A stretch of 64,000 nucleotides of DNA, taken from the NCBI GenBank assembly GCA_040261275.1, contig JBDQOI010000007.1, forward strand, positions 1 through 64,000, in the 5' to 3' direction. This DNA comes from UBA8752 sp040261275. GTDB lineage: Bacteria > Bacteroidota > Bacteroidia > Flavobacteriales_D > Sanyastnellaceae. A model generated the notes under the pieces. It was not told the origin of the DNA. It saw only the letters and a list, made by a program, of their open reading frames with translations, and did not search any database. A program made the position numbers and the translations under genes. Of the stretch, positions 23,716 through 33,633 are shown in pieces. How positions within the stretch are numbered: the first letter of the stretch is position 1; every line of letters starts with the position of its first letter.

Positions 23716-23878
23716 GGAGATTCCAGGAGAGATTATTCAGGCAAATTGAATCCACCGGCACACATTTACGTCCGAGGAAGCCGAAAGTTATCCTCCCTCA
23801 AAGGTGGATGTTGTCGGTTTGATGGAGAACGCCAAGTGGGAATCCGCCGATGCCAAACCCTGCAGCTTGCTTCTGGGC
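23716..23878. other. 163-bp intergenic region, no gene seen
   Basis: This lies between polA (ending at 23879) and the lipoprotein gene (starting at 23715), both on the minus strand. I see no convincing open reading frame or RNA. Minus-strand TAACTTTC (23783-23790) weakly resembles a -7 box for the lipoprotein operon. Confidence 0.5.
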
Positions 23879-26734
23879 TCAGTGTGCCTCCAACCAGTCC
23901 GCACCGGTTTGTACTTCCACCTCGAGCGGAACGGCCAGCTCCACTGCCTGCTCCATGTGGCTCTTCACGAGTTCGGTCACGGCGTCCACCTCATCCTGCG
24001 GTACATCAAATACCAATTCGTCGTGGACCTGCAAGATCATCCGGGTGCGGTGCCCATTTTCCTTCAGCGCCTCGTGAATCCGGATCATGGCCAACTTGAT
24101 GATGTCTGCTGCAGAACCTTGAATGGGTGCGTTCACCGCGTTTCTCTCGGCAAAACCGCGCACCACTGCATTGGCTGAGGTGATATCGGGCAACCAGCGC
24201 TTGCGCCCCAGGATGGTCTCAACATACCCATTGGCCCTGGCCTGCTCGACCAACTGCGTCTGGTAGGCCTTGAGGTCAGGGAATTCGGCGAAATACGCCT
24301 CGATGATGGCCTTCGCTTCGCGCCTCGGAATCTTGAGGTTTTCGGCCAATCCAAATGCGCCTTGCCCGTAGAGGATGCCAAAGTTGACCGCTTTGGCTTG
24401 GCTGCGCTGTCCCCGATCCACTGCCTCGGATGCCACTCCGAACACTTTGGCCGCCGTCGCCGTGTGGATATCGGCCCCGTCCACAAAGGCCTGGCACAGT
24501 CCACGGTCTCCGCTCAATGCGGCTACAATCCGCAGCTCGACCTGGCTGTAGTCTGCCGCCATCAGCACGTGTTGCGCGTCACGGGGCACAAAGGCCTTTC
24601 GAATTTCCCGACCCCGAGCCGTCCGTATGGGAATGTTCTGCAGGTTGGGGTGGGTGCTGCTAAGGCGACCGGTAGCCGCCACCGCCTGCATGTATTGGGT
24701 GTGCACCCTCCCTGTGATTTCGTCCACCAGCTCAGGGAGCGGCCGGACATAGGTCGAAAGCAGTTTGTTCAGCTGTCGGTATTCCAGGACCTCCTCCACG
24801 ATGGGATGCACCCCAACGAGCTTCTGCAGGATGTCCTCGCCCGTGGCGTATTGACCCGTCTTCGTCTTCTTGGCCTTCTCGGCGATTTTCAGGTGGTCGA
24901 ACAACACCTCTCCCAGCTGCCGGGGCGAATCGAGTGAGAAAGGAACTCCGGCATGACCCTGTATGGACTCCGTCAGTTTCGCGAGGTCCTCCTCGAGCCC
25001 TTTGGCCATGGACCCAAGGGCGTCCACATCCAATCGCACGCCCTCCAGCTCCATGTCGGCCAACACCGGTACGAGCGGCATTTCCAGCGTTTCGAGGATG
25101 TGCCGTTCCGGGGTGTCCTTGCCGATGCGGTCCTCGAAAAGTTGGGCCAAGCGCAAGGTGATGTCCGCATCCTCGCAAGCATAGTCGCGGACCTGCTCCG
25201 GCGGAATATCGGCCATGGTCTTTTGCTGCTTGCCGCGCTTGCCCAGCAGGTCGGTGATGGGGATGGTACGATAGCCCAACTCCACCTCTGCCAGGAAATC
25301 CATGCCGTGCTTGAGGTCGGGCTGCAGGATGTAATGGGCGAGCATGGTGTCGTAGACGCGGCATTGCACCATCACCCCTGCCGCCAGCATGACCTTGTGG
25401 TCGTACTTCCAGTTCTGCGCCACGAGGAGCTTCTCCGTGTCGCTGAGGATGTCAGCAAATTCTGCGAGCACTTCCTTCAGCCCTTCGTCCTCGTGCTGGG
25501 GTCGATCCGGTGAACCGAGCGGGACCGGAACATACCAACCCGTTCCTTCGGCGGTGGAGAAGCTCATGCCCACGAGCCTTGCGGTGCGGGCATCGAGTCC
25601 GGTGGTCTCGGTGTCAAAGGCAAACCTGGAGGCGTTTTTGAGCTCGTCAACCAACTCCGCACGGGAAGCGGCATCATCGGCCAGGCGGTAGTCTGTCTTC
25701 TCCGGGTCAAAGGAGCCTGTACTGCCCGTTTCATCCGACGAGGCCTCCGATCCGCCACCGCCGAACAACCCCATCTGTCCGCCGCCATCGGCCGATGCTG
25801 TCGCCACCGCCTTTCGCTCTGCCGCATTCGATGTCGCGGCCACCGCTGCTTCCCCCAAGATGCGGCGGGCGAGTGTCCTGAACTCAAGGTCTTCGAACAG
25901 GGGAGCCAACTTCTCTGCATCCGCGTCCTCCACCAACATCCCGTCGAAGTCCGGCGTGTAGGGGATGTCCGTCACAATGGTGGCGAGCTCCTTGGAAAGC
26001 AGGGCCTGCTCTCTGAAATTCTCCAGGTTCTCCCGCTGCTTTCCCTTGAGGTCTGCGGTGGAGTCCAACAGGGATTCCATCGAACCGTACTTCTGCAAAA
26101 GTTTGGCCGCCGTTTTGGGTCCGATTCCCGGAACGCCGGGGATGTTGTCCGCGCTGTCGCCCATGAGCCCGAGCAAATCGATGACCTGCAAGGGGTGCTC
26201 GATGCCGAAGCGCTCGCAGACCTCAGCGGGCCCCCATACCTGTGGAGGGTTACCGGAACGGCCGGGGCGGTACATGCGCACCTTTTCCGTCACGAGTTGG
26301 CCGAAGTCCTTGTCGGGCGTCATCATGTAGACGTCGAACCCTTCCTTCTCGGCGAGTTTGGCGAGGTAGCCGATCATATCGTCGGCCTCAAAACCGGGCT
26401 CGGTCACTGTCGGGATGCGCATGGCTTCGGCCAGTGCGTAAATCAAGGGTACGCTCGCACGGATGTCTTCCGGGGTCTCGTCGCGATTGGCCTTGTATTC
26501 GGTGTAGGTCTCGTGTCGGAATGTGGGGCCAGGCGGGTCGAAAACAATGCCGAGGTGGGTGGGTTTCTCGTTCTTGAGGATATCGAGCAGCGAAGTGGTG
26601 AAGCCAAATACCGCACTCGTGTTGACGCCCTTGCTGTTGATTCGAGGATTGCGGATGAAAGCATAGTACGCCCGGAAAATCAGAGCGTACGCATCAATAA
26701 GGAAGAGCTTCTTTTCGGATTCAGCGGTCAACAT
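23879..26734 (-). CDS. polA: DNA polymerase I
   Basis: PolA repairs gaps and removes RNA primers. Its 951 residues contain a 5'-nuclease domain (1-290; GFEADDMIGYLA, LMGDSADNIPGVPGIG), a low-complexity linker (about 298-347), an apparently active 3'-5' exonuclease (DTE at 374-376, NWKYD, YACEDAD) and the polymerase domain with motif A DYSQVELRI, motif B RSQAKAVNFGILYGQG and motif C QVHDELVFD. The linker contains QMGLF at 320-324, a fit to the beta-clamp-binding consensus QxxLF. All proofreading residues seem intact, unlike some PolA proteins. DUF2480 lies 56 bp upstream on the same strand. Confidence 0.98.
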   Translation of the reverse strand: MLTAESEKKLFLIDAYALIFRAYYAFIRNPRINSKGVNTSAVFGFTTSLLDILKNEKPTHLGIVFDPPGPTFRHETYTEYKANRDETPEDIRASVPLIYALAEAMRIPTVTEPGFEADDMIGYLAKLAEKEGFDVYMMTPDKDFGQLVTEKVRMYRPGRSGNPPQVWGPAEVCERFGIEHPLQVIDLLGLMGDSADNIPGVPGIGPKTAAKLLQKYGSMESLLDSTADLKGKQRENLENFREQALLSKELATIVTDIPYTPDFDGMLVEDADAEKLAPLFEDLEFRTLARRILGEAAVAATSNAAERKAVATASADGGGQMGLFGGGGSEASSDETGSTGSFDPEKTDYRLADDAASRAELVDELKNASRFAFDTETTGLDARTARLVGMSFSTAEGTGWYVPVPLGSPDRPQHEDEGLKEVLAEFADILSDTEKLLVAQNWKYDHKVMLAAGVMVQCRVYDTMLAHYILQPDLKHGMDFLAEVELGYRTIPITDLLGKRGKQQKTMADIPPEQVRDYACEDADITLRLAQLFEDRIGKDTPERHILETLEMPLVPVLADMELEGVRLDVDALGSMAKGLEEDLAKLTESIQGHAGVPFSLDSPRQLGEVLFDHLKIAEKAKKTKTGQYATGEDILQKLVGVHPIVEEVLEYRQLNKLLSTYVRPLPELVDEITGRVHTQYMQAVAATGRLSSTHPNLQNIPIRTARGREIRKAFVPRDAQHVLMAADYSQVELRIVAALSGDRGLCQAFVDGADIHTATAAKVFGVASEAVDRGQRSQAKAVNFGILYGQGAFGLAENLKIPRREAKAIIEAYFAEFPDLKAYQTQLVEQARANGYVETILGRKRWLPDITSANAVVRGFAERNAVNAPIQGSAADIIKLAMIRIHEALKENGHRTRMILQVHDELVFDVPQDEVDAVTELVKSHMEQAVELAVPLEVEVQTGADWLEAH

Positions 26735-26790
26735 GGGACCTGCAAATTACCGCGGACCCGCTTGGTAACCGCCTTTTTTGGGGTGCGCAA

Positions 26791-27294
26791 TCAGCGCGAC
26801 TTGTACACGGGAACGGTGCTGCACGGCTCCCCGAACATCAGCGAACGCACCACCGGCTGGAGCCGCTCCACGAGGCGGACGGAGGGCGCCGCTCCCGCGG
26901 CCAGCCCGCAACCCTTGACCACCAGCCGCTTGCCTTGGTACTGTTGGACGTCCATCTCCTCGACCATCCTCTTCAGCACCTCAGCGGACAAGGCGTCTGG
27001 CTGGCACAAATACACGGCAGCTGCGGTGGGTTGCAAGGCAGAGGCGACCAACATCCATGCCCACTCGGGTATCACGGCATCTGCAGTGCAGTGCAACGCC
27101 ACATCTGCTCCTTCAAAAGGGGCCTTGTCAAGTTCTACCAGCCATTCGCGGAAGGACTTTTCCCGGAGGACCAGACCTTCCCACAGTTGCGGAGCGAGGT
27201 CGAGGTCCTTCAGACTGCGACTGTTCAGTTCGGCACTCAGGTCCAACTGGACCAAACCGCTTTCCTCCACGCGATTGCGGATGGCGTCTTCCAT
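26791..27294 (-). CDS. DUF2480 family protein
   Basis: This 167-residue soluble protein matches the DUF2480 family found in Bacteroidota. Landmarks are FREWLVELDKAPFEGADVAL, CTADAVIPEWAWMLVASAL, GKRLVVKGCG and the C-terminal SLMFGEPCSTVPVYK. Conserved cysteines in KGC and GEPCSTVP recall metal or cluster ligands, but no function is established. It has no signal peptide or membrane helix. It lies between dxs and polA on the minus strand, with 60 bp and 56 bp spacers. Confidence 0.85.
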   Translation of the reverse strand: MEDAIRNRVEESGLVQLDLSAELNSRSLKDLDLAPQLWEGLVLREKSFREWLVELDKAPFEGADVALHCTADAVIPEWAWMLVASALQPTAAAVYLCQPDALSAEVLKRMVEEMDVQQYQGKRLVVKGCGLAAGAAPSVRLVERLQPVVRSLMFGEPCSTVPVYKSR

Positions 27295-27354
27295 GACTGC
27301 AAGTTCGCAAGAATGCCCTTTCCCAGCCGTCTCCTGCCAGGCAACTGTGGTCGC

Positions 27355-29304
27355 TCAGCCCGCTTGGGCCTGACGGCCGGCCTCCAAGCCCATCATGCGA
27401 CGGGCGGTGGCAGCAATGTCCTCCACGTTGAAGCCGCACTCCGTGTAGAGCTGGTCCTGGGTGCCGTGCTCGATGAAGCGGTCGGGTACCCCGAGGCGCT
27501 TGATCTGGGCGGTGTACCCTTGATCTGCAGCGAATTCCAGAACGGCACTGCCCATGCCCCCTTGAATGCAGCCATCTTCGATGGTGACCACTCTGTCGAA
27601 TTTGCCGAACACCTCGTGCAACAGCGTCTCGTCGAGCGGCTTCACAAAGCGCAAATCGTACATGGCGGCGGAAACCCCTTCGCCCTCCAGCAATTCAGCG
27701 GCTTTCAGGGCATGGTTGCCGAGGTGACCCATGCCGAGGAAAGCGATGTCTTCACCGGAACGGACGCGGCGGCCCGTTCCGACCTTGATTTTGCGGAGCG
27801 GCGTCTTCCAATCGGTCATCACCCCCTTGCCTCGCGGATAGCGGATGCTGAAAGGTCCGTGATCATCAGCCGAAGCCGTGTACATCAGGTTGCGCAGCTC
27901 TTCCTCGTTCATCGGCGCCGCCACAATCATGTTGGGGATGCAGCGCATGTAAGCGAGATCGAATACGCCGTGGTGGGTCGGCCCATCGGCACCCGCCAGT
28001 CCGCCACGGTCAAGGCAGAAGACGACGTGCAACTTTTGGATCGCAACGTCGTGCAGGACCTGGTCGTAGGCCCGCTGCATGAAGGAACTGTAGATGTTGC
28101 AGAACGGCACCAGGCCTTGCGTCGCCATGCCGGCGGAAAAGGTCACGGCATGCTGCTCGGCAATGCCCACATCAAAGGCGCGATCAGGCATGGCCTCCAT
28201 CATGAACTTCAGCGAGCAGCCGGTCGGCATCGCGGGCGTAACGCCGACGATGCGCTCATCTTTTTCGGCCAGTTCGATGATGGTGTGCCCAAAGACGTCC
28301 TGATACTTTGGCGGCTCGGGGGACTTGGGAGTGACCTTGATGATTTCGCCCGTCTCCTTGTTGAAGAGGCCGGGCGCATGCCACTTTGTAGGACTGCCGG
28401 CTTCCGCAGGGCCGTAACCCTTGCCCTTCTTCGTCAGCAGGTGCAGGAGTTTCGGGCCGGGGATGTCTTTGAGGTCAGCGAGCACATGGGCCACCTGCTC
28501 CACGTCGTGTCCGTCGATGGGACCGAAGTAGCGGAAATTCAGTGACTCAAACATGTTGGACTGCTTGAGCAGCGAGCCCTTGACCATGTCGCTCACCTTG
28601 GAGGCGATGGTCTGAGCATCCGGACCAAATTTGGAAACCTTGCCCAGCAACTGCCATACCTCATCCTTGACTTTGTTGTAGGTGTGGGAGGTGGTGATGT
28701 CGGTGAGGTATTCCTTCAGTGCCCCGACATTGGGGTCAATGGACATGCAGTTGTCGTTGAGGACCACGATCATATCGTTGTCCTGCCAGCCCCCGTGGTT
28801 CAGCCCCTCGAAAGCGAGTCCCGCCGTCATGGCACCGTCTCCGATCACGGCGATGTGCTGGCGCTTGTCGCCCTTGAGCTTGTTGGCCACCGACATGCCG
28901 AGGGCGGCGCTGATACTGGTCGAACTGTGGCCCACGCCAAAGGTGTCGTAAGGGCTCTCGCTGCGCTTGGGAAAACCGCTGAGGCCTTCGTGAATGCGGT
29001 TGGTGTGGAACTGCTCCCGACGACCGGTGAGGATTTTGTGGCCATACGCCTGGTGCCCCACATCCCATACAATCTGGTCCTCGGGGGTGTTGAAGACGTA
29101 ATGGAGGGCCACTGTCAACTCAACCACGCCCAGGCTCGCACCGAAGTGCCCTCCTTTCTCGCTGACCACATCGACGATGTATTGCCTCAGCTCTTCGCTG
29201 ACTTGCTTCAGGTCCTCGAGACCGAAACGGTCACGCAGGTCCTGTGGCACCACAATCTGCCCCAAATGGGGACCAGGTTGGAAGGGGGTGGGGTTGTCGG
29301 CCAT
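27355..29304 (-). CDS. dxs: 1-deoxy-D-xylulose-5-phosphate synthase
   Basis: Dxs condenses pyruvate and glyceraldehyde 3-phosphate to DXP, the entry step of the methylerythritol pathway and a precursor of thiamine and vitamin B6. The 649-residue thiamine-diphosphate enzyme has GGHFGASLGVVELTVALHYV, WDVGHQAYGHKILTGR, the TPP/Mg site IGDGAMTAGLAFEGLNHGG, FGPIDGHDVEQV and the transketolase part with MPTGCSLKFM and GIAEQHAVTFSAGMA. A perfect TAnnTTTG box lies 35 nt upstream. DXP feeds PdxJ, and isoprenoids feed UppS, both encoded in this window. Confidence 0.98.
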   Translation of the reverse strand: MADNPTPFQPGPHLGQIVVPQDLRDRFGLEDLKQVSEELRQYIVDVVSEKGGHFGASLGVVELTVALHYVFNTPEDQIVWDVGHQAYGHKILTGRREQFHTNRIHEGLSGFPKRSESPYDTFGVGHSSTSISAALGMSVANKLKGDKRQHIAVIGDGAMTAGLAFEGLNHGGWQDNDMIVVLNDNCMSIDPNVGALKEYLTDITTSHTYNKVKDEVWQLLGKVSKFGPDAQTIASKVSDMVKGSLLKQSNMFESLNFRYFGPIDGHDVEQVAHVLADLKDIPGPKLLHLLTKKGKGYGPAEAGSPTKWHAPGLFNKETGEIIKVTPKSPEPPKYQDVFGHTIIELAEKDERIVGVTPAMPTGCSLKFMMEAMPDRAFDVGIAEQHAVTFSAGMATQGLVPFCNIYSSFMQRAYDQVLHDVAIQKLHVVFCLDRGGLAGADGPTHHGVFDLAYMRCIPNMIVAAPMNEEELRNLMYTASADDHGPFSIRYPRGKGVMTDWKTPLRKIKVGTGRRVRSGEDIAFLGMGHLGNHALKAAELLEGEGVSAAMYDLRFVKPLDETLLHEVFGKFDRVVTIEDGCIQGGMGSAVLEFAADQGYTAQIKRLGVPDRFIEHGTQDQLYTECGFNVEDIAATARRMMGLEAGRQAQAG

Positions 29305-29339
29305 GGCTAAATCCGGAAAATTGCCGGGAGGAGTACCAA

Positions 29340-29347
29340 CAAACTTA
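29340..29347 (-). promoter_or_regulatory. Candidate -7 box of the dxs promoter
   Basis: Minus-strand TAAGTTTG is a perfect match to the Bacteroidota -7 element TAnnTTTG, 35 nt before the dxs ATG, giving a short leader. No good -33 TTTG is seen. Confidence 0.42.
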
Positions 29348-29407
29348 ATCCTTCCATGTTCCGACTGACCTGCCGACGGCGAAGGATTTGACCAAAGAAC
29401 CTGAAGA

Positions 29408-30118
29408 TTAGGCCACCACAGCGGTTGCCAAGGCTTCGAGCATGGCCCGCCCGTCTGTGTTGCCGAGCGACTCGCTGCAGGCGCGTTCAGGGTGCGGCAT
29501 CATGCCAAAGACATTGCCTTCGGCATTGCAGACGCCGGCAATGTGGTCTTCGGACCCGTTGGGGTTGAACTCGTCTCCGATTTCGCCTTCAGGTCCGCAA
29601 TAGCGGAACAAGATCTGATCTCCGTCTTCGATGGCGTCGAGACCGGCATCATCGATGGTGTAGTTGCCCTCGCCGTGTGCAATGGGGATACACAGCGGAC
29701 GCCCATCCGGCAACGGTGCCGTCATGGGGGCCATCAGAGACTCGGGACGCAGCAGGACGTTGCGGCAGATGAACTTGCGGCTCTCGTTGTGGCGCAGCGC
29801 CCCGGGAAGCAGGCCCGCCTCGCACAGGATCTGGAAACCGTTGCAGACGCCAAGAACGCGGCCCCCGCGCTTGGCGTGGGCCATGACTTCCTCCATAATG
29901 GGAGAGAAACGCGCGATGGCTCCACTGCGGAGATAGTCTCCGTAGCTGAAGCCACCGGGCAAGACCACCAGGTCGACCCCTTTGAGGTCGCGGTCCTTGT
30001 GCCAGAGCCGCTCGACTTGGAACCCGAGTTCCGTGCCGAGGGCGTATTCCATGTCGTGGTCGCAATTGGACCCAGGAAAGGTGATGACGCCGACTTTCAC
30101 GTTGGCGAAGTTCGGCAA
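29408..30118 (-). CDS. purQ: Phosphoribosylformylglycinamidine synthase, glutaminase subunit
   Basis: PurQ supplies ammonia from glutamine to PurL in step 4 of purine synthesis. At 236 residues it is a class I glutamine amidotransferase: VGVITFPGSNCDHDM, VVLPGGFSYGDYLRSGA, the nucleophile cysteine in GVCNGFQILCEAGLLPG, and the catalytic His/Glu in MMPHPERACE-type sequence (here PHPERACS). A free-standing PurQ implies a small PurL with PurS elsewhere, not the fused large PurL. It follows the PKD protein gene by 37 bp on the same strand. purD lies nearby at 33845-35119. Confidence 0.95.
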   Translation of the reverse strand: MPNFANVKVGVITFPGSNCDHDMEYALGTELGFQVERLWHKDRDLKGVDLVVLPGGFSYGDYLRSGAIARFSPIMEEVMAHAKRGGRVLGVCNGFQILCEAGLLPGALRHNESRKFICRNVLLRPESLMAPMTAPLPDGRPLCIPIAHGEGNYTIDDAGLDAIEDGDQILFRYCGPEGEIGDEFNPNGSEDHIAGVCNAEGNVFGMMPHPERACSESLGNTDGRAMLEALATAVVA

Positions 30119-30155
30119 TCCAACGTGGATTCCGAACCCCTTTCGAAGGGCTTGT

Positions 30156-32645
30156 TCAGCGTGCTATGCGCCAGGTCTTTTCCTGACCGGATGAGGCCCC
30201 TACCCAATGGACCAAGGCCACAGCCGGCAACTCCGCCGGGTCGAGCGACACGGGCTCATTGGCCAGGCCCGCCGACCGGAAGACAATGCGGCCGGTCAGG
30301 TCGAATACTTCCACAGAGAAGGCCTCGTGTGGATGTTCCACCTCCCAGCCCTGCGATGTGCGATGGAGCGTGGGCGATACGCCTTGGCCAAAGTCTCCCA
30401 CGGTGCTCACCGTTTCAACGGTGACCACCATCTGATACGTGTCGGAGCAATAGTCATTCCATGCGTTCAGCCCCACGGTGTATGCCCCGGCCTCCGTGTA
30501 GGCATGAATGGGATTCTCGGATGTGCTGGTTCCACCATCGCCGAAATTCCATTGGTAGCCGGTGGCGCCTGTGCTCGTATTGTCGAAGTATACTTCTGAC
30601 TCTCCGTCCATGAGCGCCACGACCGGGTTGTCGACCTGAATGCCCGCAGACACCTGCGGCGCGGCCAAAACTTCAACGGTGGTGCTGTCCGAGCAACCCG
30701 CCGCGTCTGTGATGATGGCATGGAGGACGCCAGCGTCCGCCACTTGAATCTCTGCTCCCATTTCACCGTGCTCCCAATCGACAGTGTAAGGTTCGAGTCC
30801 CCCATCAATGTTCAAGGTCACACCACCGTGATCGTCATAGCAACCGATGTGGTCGGGAATGGCCGAAATACTGAAAGCCGACGCACTTCCACTTCCTGCT
30901 ACGACCTCAACCGAGCGGCTCAAATCGGCACAGCCATCGGAAATGGCCGTCACGGTATAGGTGCCCAGTGGCAGTCCTGTAAACGTGCCGCCCACACTGT
31001 CTGCCACAAACGTGCCCGCCGGGTTGCCCTGCGCATCCACCAAAGTGAAGGTGCTGGCCTCATCCGGACCCACCACGCTGATCGTGCCATCGGCCGCACT
31101 TGCACAAGCCGTCTCGGTCGCGCTCGCCTCAACACCGCCCCCCACGATCAGATTGAACCGGTGGTTGTGGGTGCTTGCACTCACTTGGAAAGAATAATTG
31201 AGGTTCTCATCTACTTGTCCAGACCATCCGGTAACAACATCCTCAACGGTCAGACACATTCCCTGAGGCAGATCTGTTGTCCTCAAAAACACGGTATCCC
31301 CGGTCAGCGCCTTGACCCAAATCGGAATGACACCCACCTCGCCATTTGTCCGATTCACCATGAGCGAAACGTCATCCGCACTCTTGGAATAGATGTCCAA
31401 GTCGTTCCTGCCTTGAAAACCCGTACTGAATACGGCATCCTCTGCTCGGCTGAAATTCACGTCACCTTCAGAAAACTGGATTCCGCAGCGCTCTTTGCGC
31501 GTGCCCGCAGTCAATTCCAGGCCCAGCGTTTCATCCCATTCAACCATACCCTGATTGAGATAATCAGATTTTGAGACCATGGAAGACTCGCCGAATTCCA
31601 AACTTGTCGTTGTGTCGGAGATGAGCCAGAAAGCCGTCCCAGGACCCACGATTCCAGAAAAATCGAAATTCCCCAAGCCCGCGATTTGCGCCCCGAAAGT
31701 TTGCAAGCTGTCAATCCAAACATAGGTCGCACCCATGGGTGCCCCTGCATTCACTTGTACAGCATTCAAATCAACAAAACTGGTGATCGGATTGGATAAA
31801 AGATTCCACCCTTTCCAGGTCGAATTGGATGCTTCAGAGGTAATGGGAACTTGTGTCTCTAATACCGCATTCCCGAAAAATTGACACTGGTGAGTTCCAA
31901 TGGGAATGGCGAATCGGAACCCCTTTCCTTCCGGCAAAGTATCGGACGGAATAAAATCTCCATATCCTGTAATGGGTTCAACCCATTGCTTCAGATATAT
32001 CGCACCGGGCATTGTGAGAAAATCCGCTGCAATTGAATGGCTCATGCCTACGCCTATATTCTGGGTGTAAACGCTTTCCTTGACCCAGGTGTAGCGGCGG
32101 GTGAGCTGGCCCGTGATGGTGCCCCCATTGCTGGTGATGCCGGATTCCCCCTGTAAGACGAGCATGCCCCCCGTTTCGAGGTGGGAAGTTTCCAGATCCA
32201 GCTGACTGCTGATTTTCACCGTGTCCGTAAAGGTCATGTTGTGGGCCCCGCAAGCGAGGTGCTCCAATGAAGCGGGTCCGCAGACCTTGTCCCCTTGGCC
32301 CGTGAACTGGACCACGCCGCTGCCCTGTATGGCCTCGAGTGTGGCGAGAGAAGCGAACAGTTCCACGATGGCTCCTTGGGGCAGGGTCAGACCCGCATCC
32401 GCTGATACAGCCAAAGCTGAAGCCGTGACCGTATCTCCCGGCGCCACGGAGACAATGTGCCCTGACTGAATGGACACATCGCTGTTTTCACCGGGAATGC
32501 AATTGCAATCCCAGGTGGCGGCATCCATCCAATCCCCTGTTTGAACCGAGGCCACAGGGTCACCGGCTGCAACGCTCGACCCATCGGGTTGGGCGAAAAG
32601 AACCGGAGCACAAAGCAAGGAGGTCAAGAGTACGGGAAACTTCAT
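30156..32645 (-). CDS. Secreted PKD-domain protein with T9SS-type C-terminal tail
   Basis: This large secreted protein (829 residues) has signal peptide MKFPVLLTSLLCAPVLFAQ. The N-terminal region (about 30-170) is repetitive beta and starts with GDWMDAATWDCNCIPGENSD, typical of surface proteins of this phylum. The middle (200-510) is an uncharacterised region with NSTWKGWNLLSNPITSFVDL. Two gene-desert-type immunoglobulin-like repeats follow (about 515-670), then a PKD domain (about 685-755) with WNFGDGGTSTSENPIHAYTE. The last ~75 residues, with VEVFDLTGRIVFRS and a basic end, fit a T9SS sorting domain. It is probably surface-exposed or released; the ligand is unknown. Confidence 0.8.
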   Translation of the reverse strand: MKFPVLLTSLLCAPVLFAQPDGSSVAAGDPVASVQTGDWMDAATWDCNCIPGENSDVSIQSGHIVSVAPGDTVTASALAVSADAGLTLPQGAIVELFASLATLEAIQGSGVVQFTGQGDKVCGPASLEHLACGAHNMTFTDTVKISSQLDLETSHLETGGMLVLQGESGITSNGGTITGQLTRRYTWVKESVYTQNIGVGMSHSIAADFLTMPGAIYLKQWVEPITGYGDFIPSDTLPEGKGFRFAIPIGTHQCQFFGNAVLETQVPITSEASNSTWKGWNLLSNPITSFVDLNAVQVNAGAPMGATYVWIDSLQTFGAQIAGLGNFDFSGIVGPGTAFWLISDTTTSLEFGESSMVSKSDYLNQGMVEWDETLGLELTAGTRKERCGIQFSEGDVNFSRAEDAVFSTGFQGRNDLDIYSKSADDVSLMVNRTNGEVGVIPIWVKALTGDTVFLRTTDLPQGMCLTVEDVVTGWSGQVDENLNYSFQVSASTHNHRFNLIVGGGVEASATETACASAADGTISVVGPDEASTFTLVDAQGNPAGTFVADSVGGTFTGLPLGTYTVTAISDGCADLSRSVEVVAGSGSASAFSISAIPDHIGCYDDHGGVTLNIDGGLEPYTVDWEHGEMGAEIQVADAGVLHAIITDAAGCSDSTTVEVLAAPQVSAGIQVDNPVVALMDGESEVYFDNTSTGATGYQWNFGDGGTSTSENPIHAYTEAGAYTVGLNAWNDYCSDTYQMVVTVETVSTVGDFGQGVSPTLHRTSQGWEVEHPHEAFSVEVFDLTGRIVFRSAGLANEPVSLDPAELPAVALVHWVGASSGQEKTWRIAR

Positions 32646-32676
32646 AATGCCCCATACGCCCGAAGGAATGGAAAGG

Positions 32677-33594
32677 TTACGCCACCAAAGAGAAGCGCGT
32701 CAACAAGAGCAGAAGGGACAGCGACAGAAACAAGTAGGGCATGGCGGCGGTGATGCGATACCCGGGAGGCATCAACCACGGTAGGCACCATGCCGCGCCG
32801 AAAGCCAACATTCCCGGGAATAGGCCCAATACATTGGACTGGAACGGTTCTGCGAAGGGGTCTATCCAGAAGGCCAGGGCCACGAAGGTGAGGCCCAACC
32901 CCGACGACCATTGGGTCAACTGCCGGGCGAATCGCTGTTGGGCAGTGGCACGCACCAGGGATTGCTGGCGCACTGCCCAACCCAGCCCGACCGGCAGTAC
33001 GGTCCAATACATCTTGGGCGGCAAGGGGTCCGTGATCCTGCCCGAGTGCAGCACACCGTCCCATTGACCGAAAACCAGCCATTGCATGGTGGCCGTCAGC
33101 AAGAAAGGGGAAAGGACTCCAATGATTCCCGACAGCCCTTCTTCCACTGACCAGCGACGAACCGTCAACAAAGCCCCCGCCATAGCAGGAAGCAAAGGCC
33201 ATGCAGCAGAATCCAATACGATGGCTGCAGACCACCACATTCCCATGAACAGAAAAAGAGCGGGCCGGCCTTCCGCATCCCTCAGTTGCATGGCCAACCT
33301 AACCCCTTGAATCAAACAGGGAAAAGCCCACCAAGTCACGCCAGGCACCCAACCTATGAAAGGGGTGGAAATCAGCACCCAAACCCATCCTGTGATGCTA
33401 TCGGGCCGGGTCCGCATTCCCGATTCGGCGTGAATGAGATGTAACAATCTCGCAGACAGCGAAATGGCAATAACTGCGGGCCATGACTCCAATGGGGCCA
33501 GTCCCAGAGCGACGCTAAGGGAGAACAGAGCCAGTCCTGTGAGCGGTACAAAGGCCCATACCACCGGCTGATTCGAAGTCAGTATCCCCAGCAT
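32677..33594 (-). CDS. DUF6427-like integral membrane protein
   Basis: This 305-residue protein has about eight or nine hydrophobic helices and no signal peptide. It begins MLGILTSNQPVVWAFVPLTGL and contains IHAESGMRTRPDSITGWVWV and FGQWDGVLHSGRITDPLPPK. I assign DUF6427 mainly from topology and from context: in Flavobacteriales this membrane protein is found beside a tiny DUF6341 protein and purD, as here. No function is known. It is divergent from the DUF6341 gene across 39 bp. Confidence 0.6.
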   Translation of the reverse strand: MLGILTSNQPVVWAFVPLTGLALFSLSVALGLAPLESWPAVIAISLSARLLHLIHAESGMRTRPDSITGWVWVLISTPFIGWVPGVTWWAFPCLIQGVRLAMQLRDAEGRPALFLFMGMWWSAAIVLDSAAWPLLPAMAGALLTVRRWSVEEGLSGIIGVLSPFLLTATMQWLVFGQWDGVLHSGRITDPLPPKMYWTVLPVGLGWAVRQQSLVRATAQQRFARQLTQWSSGLGLTFVALAFWIDPFAEPFQSNVLGLFPGMLAFGAAWCLPWLMPPGYRITAAMPYLFLSLSLLLLLTRFSLVA

Positions 33595-33633
33595 GCCGAA
33601 AGGTGACTATTTTCGCACCAGCAAATTGAGACC

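Noticed and set aside
30791..30800. GTTCGAGTCC, resembling a tRNA T-loop
   Set aside because: It lies inside the coding sequence of the PKD protein, and no acceptor stem, anticodon arm or CCA end can be built around it.
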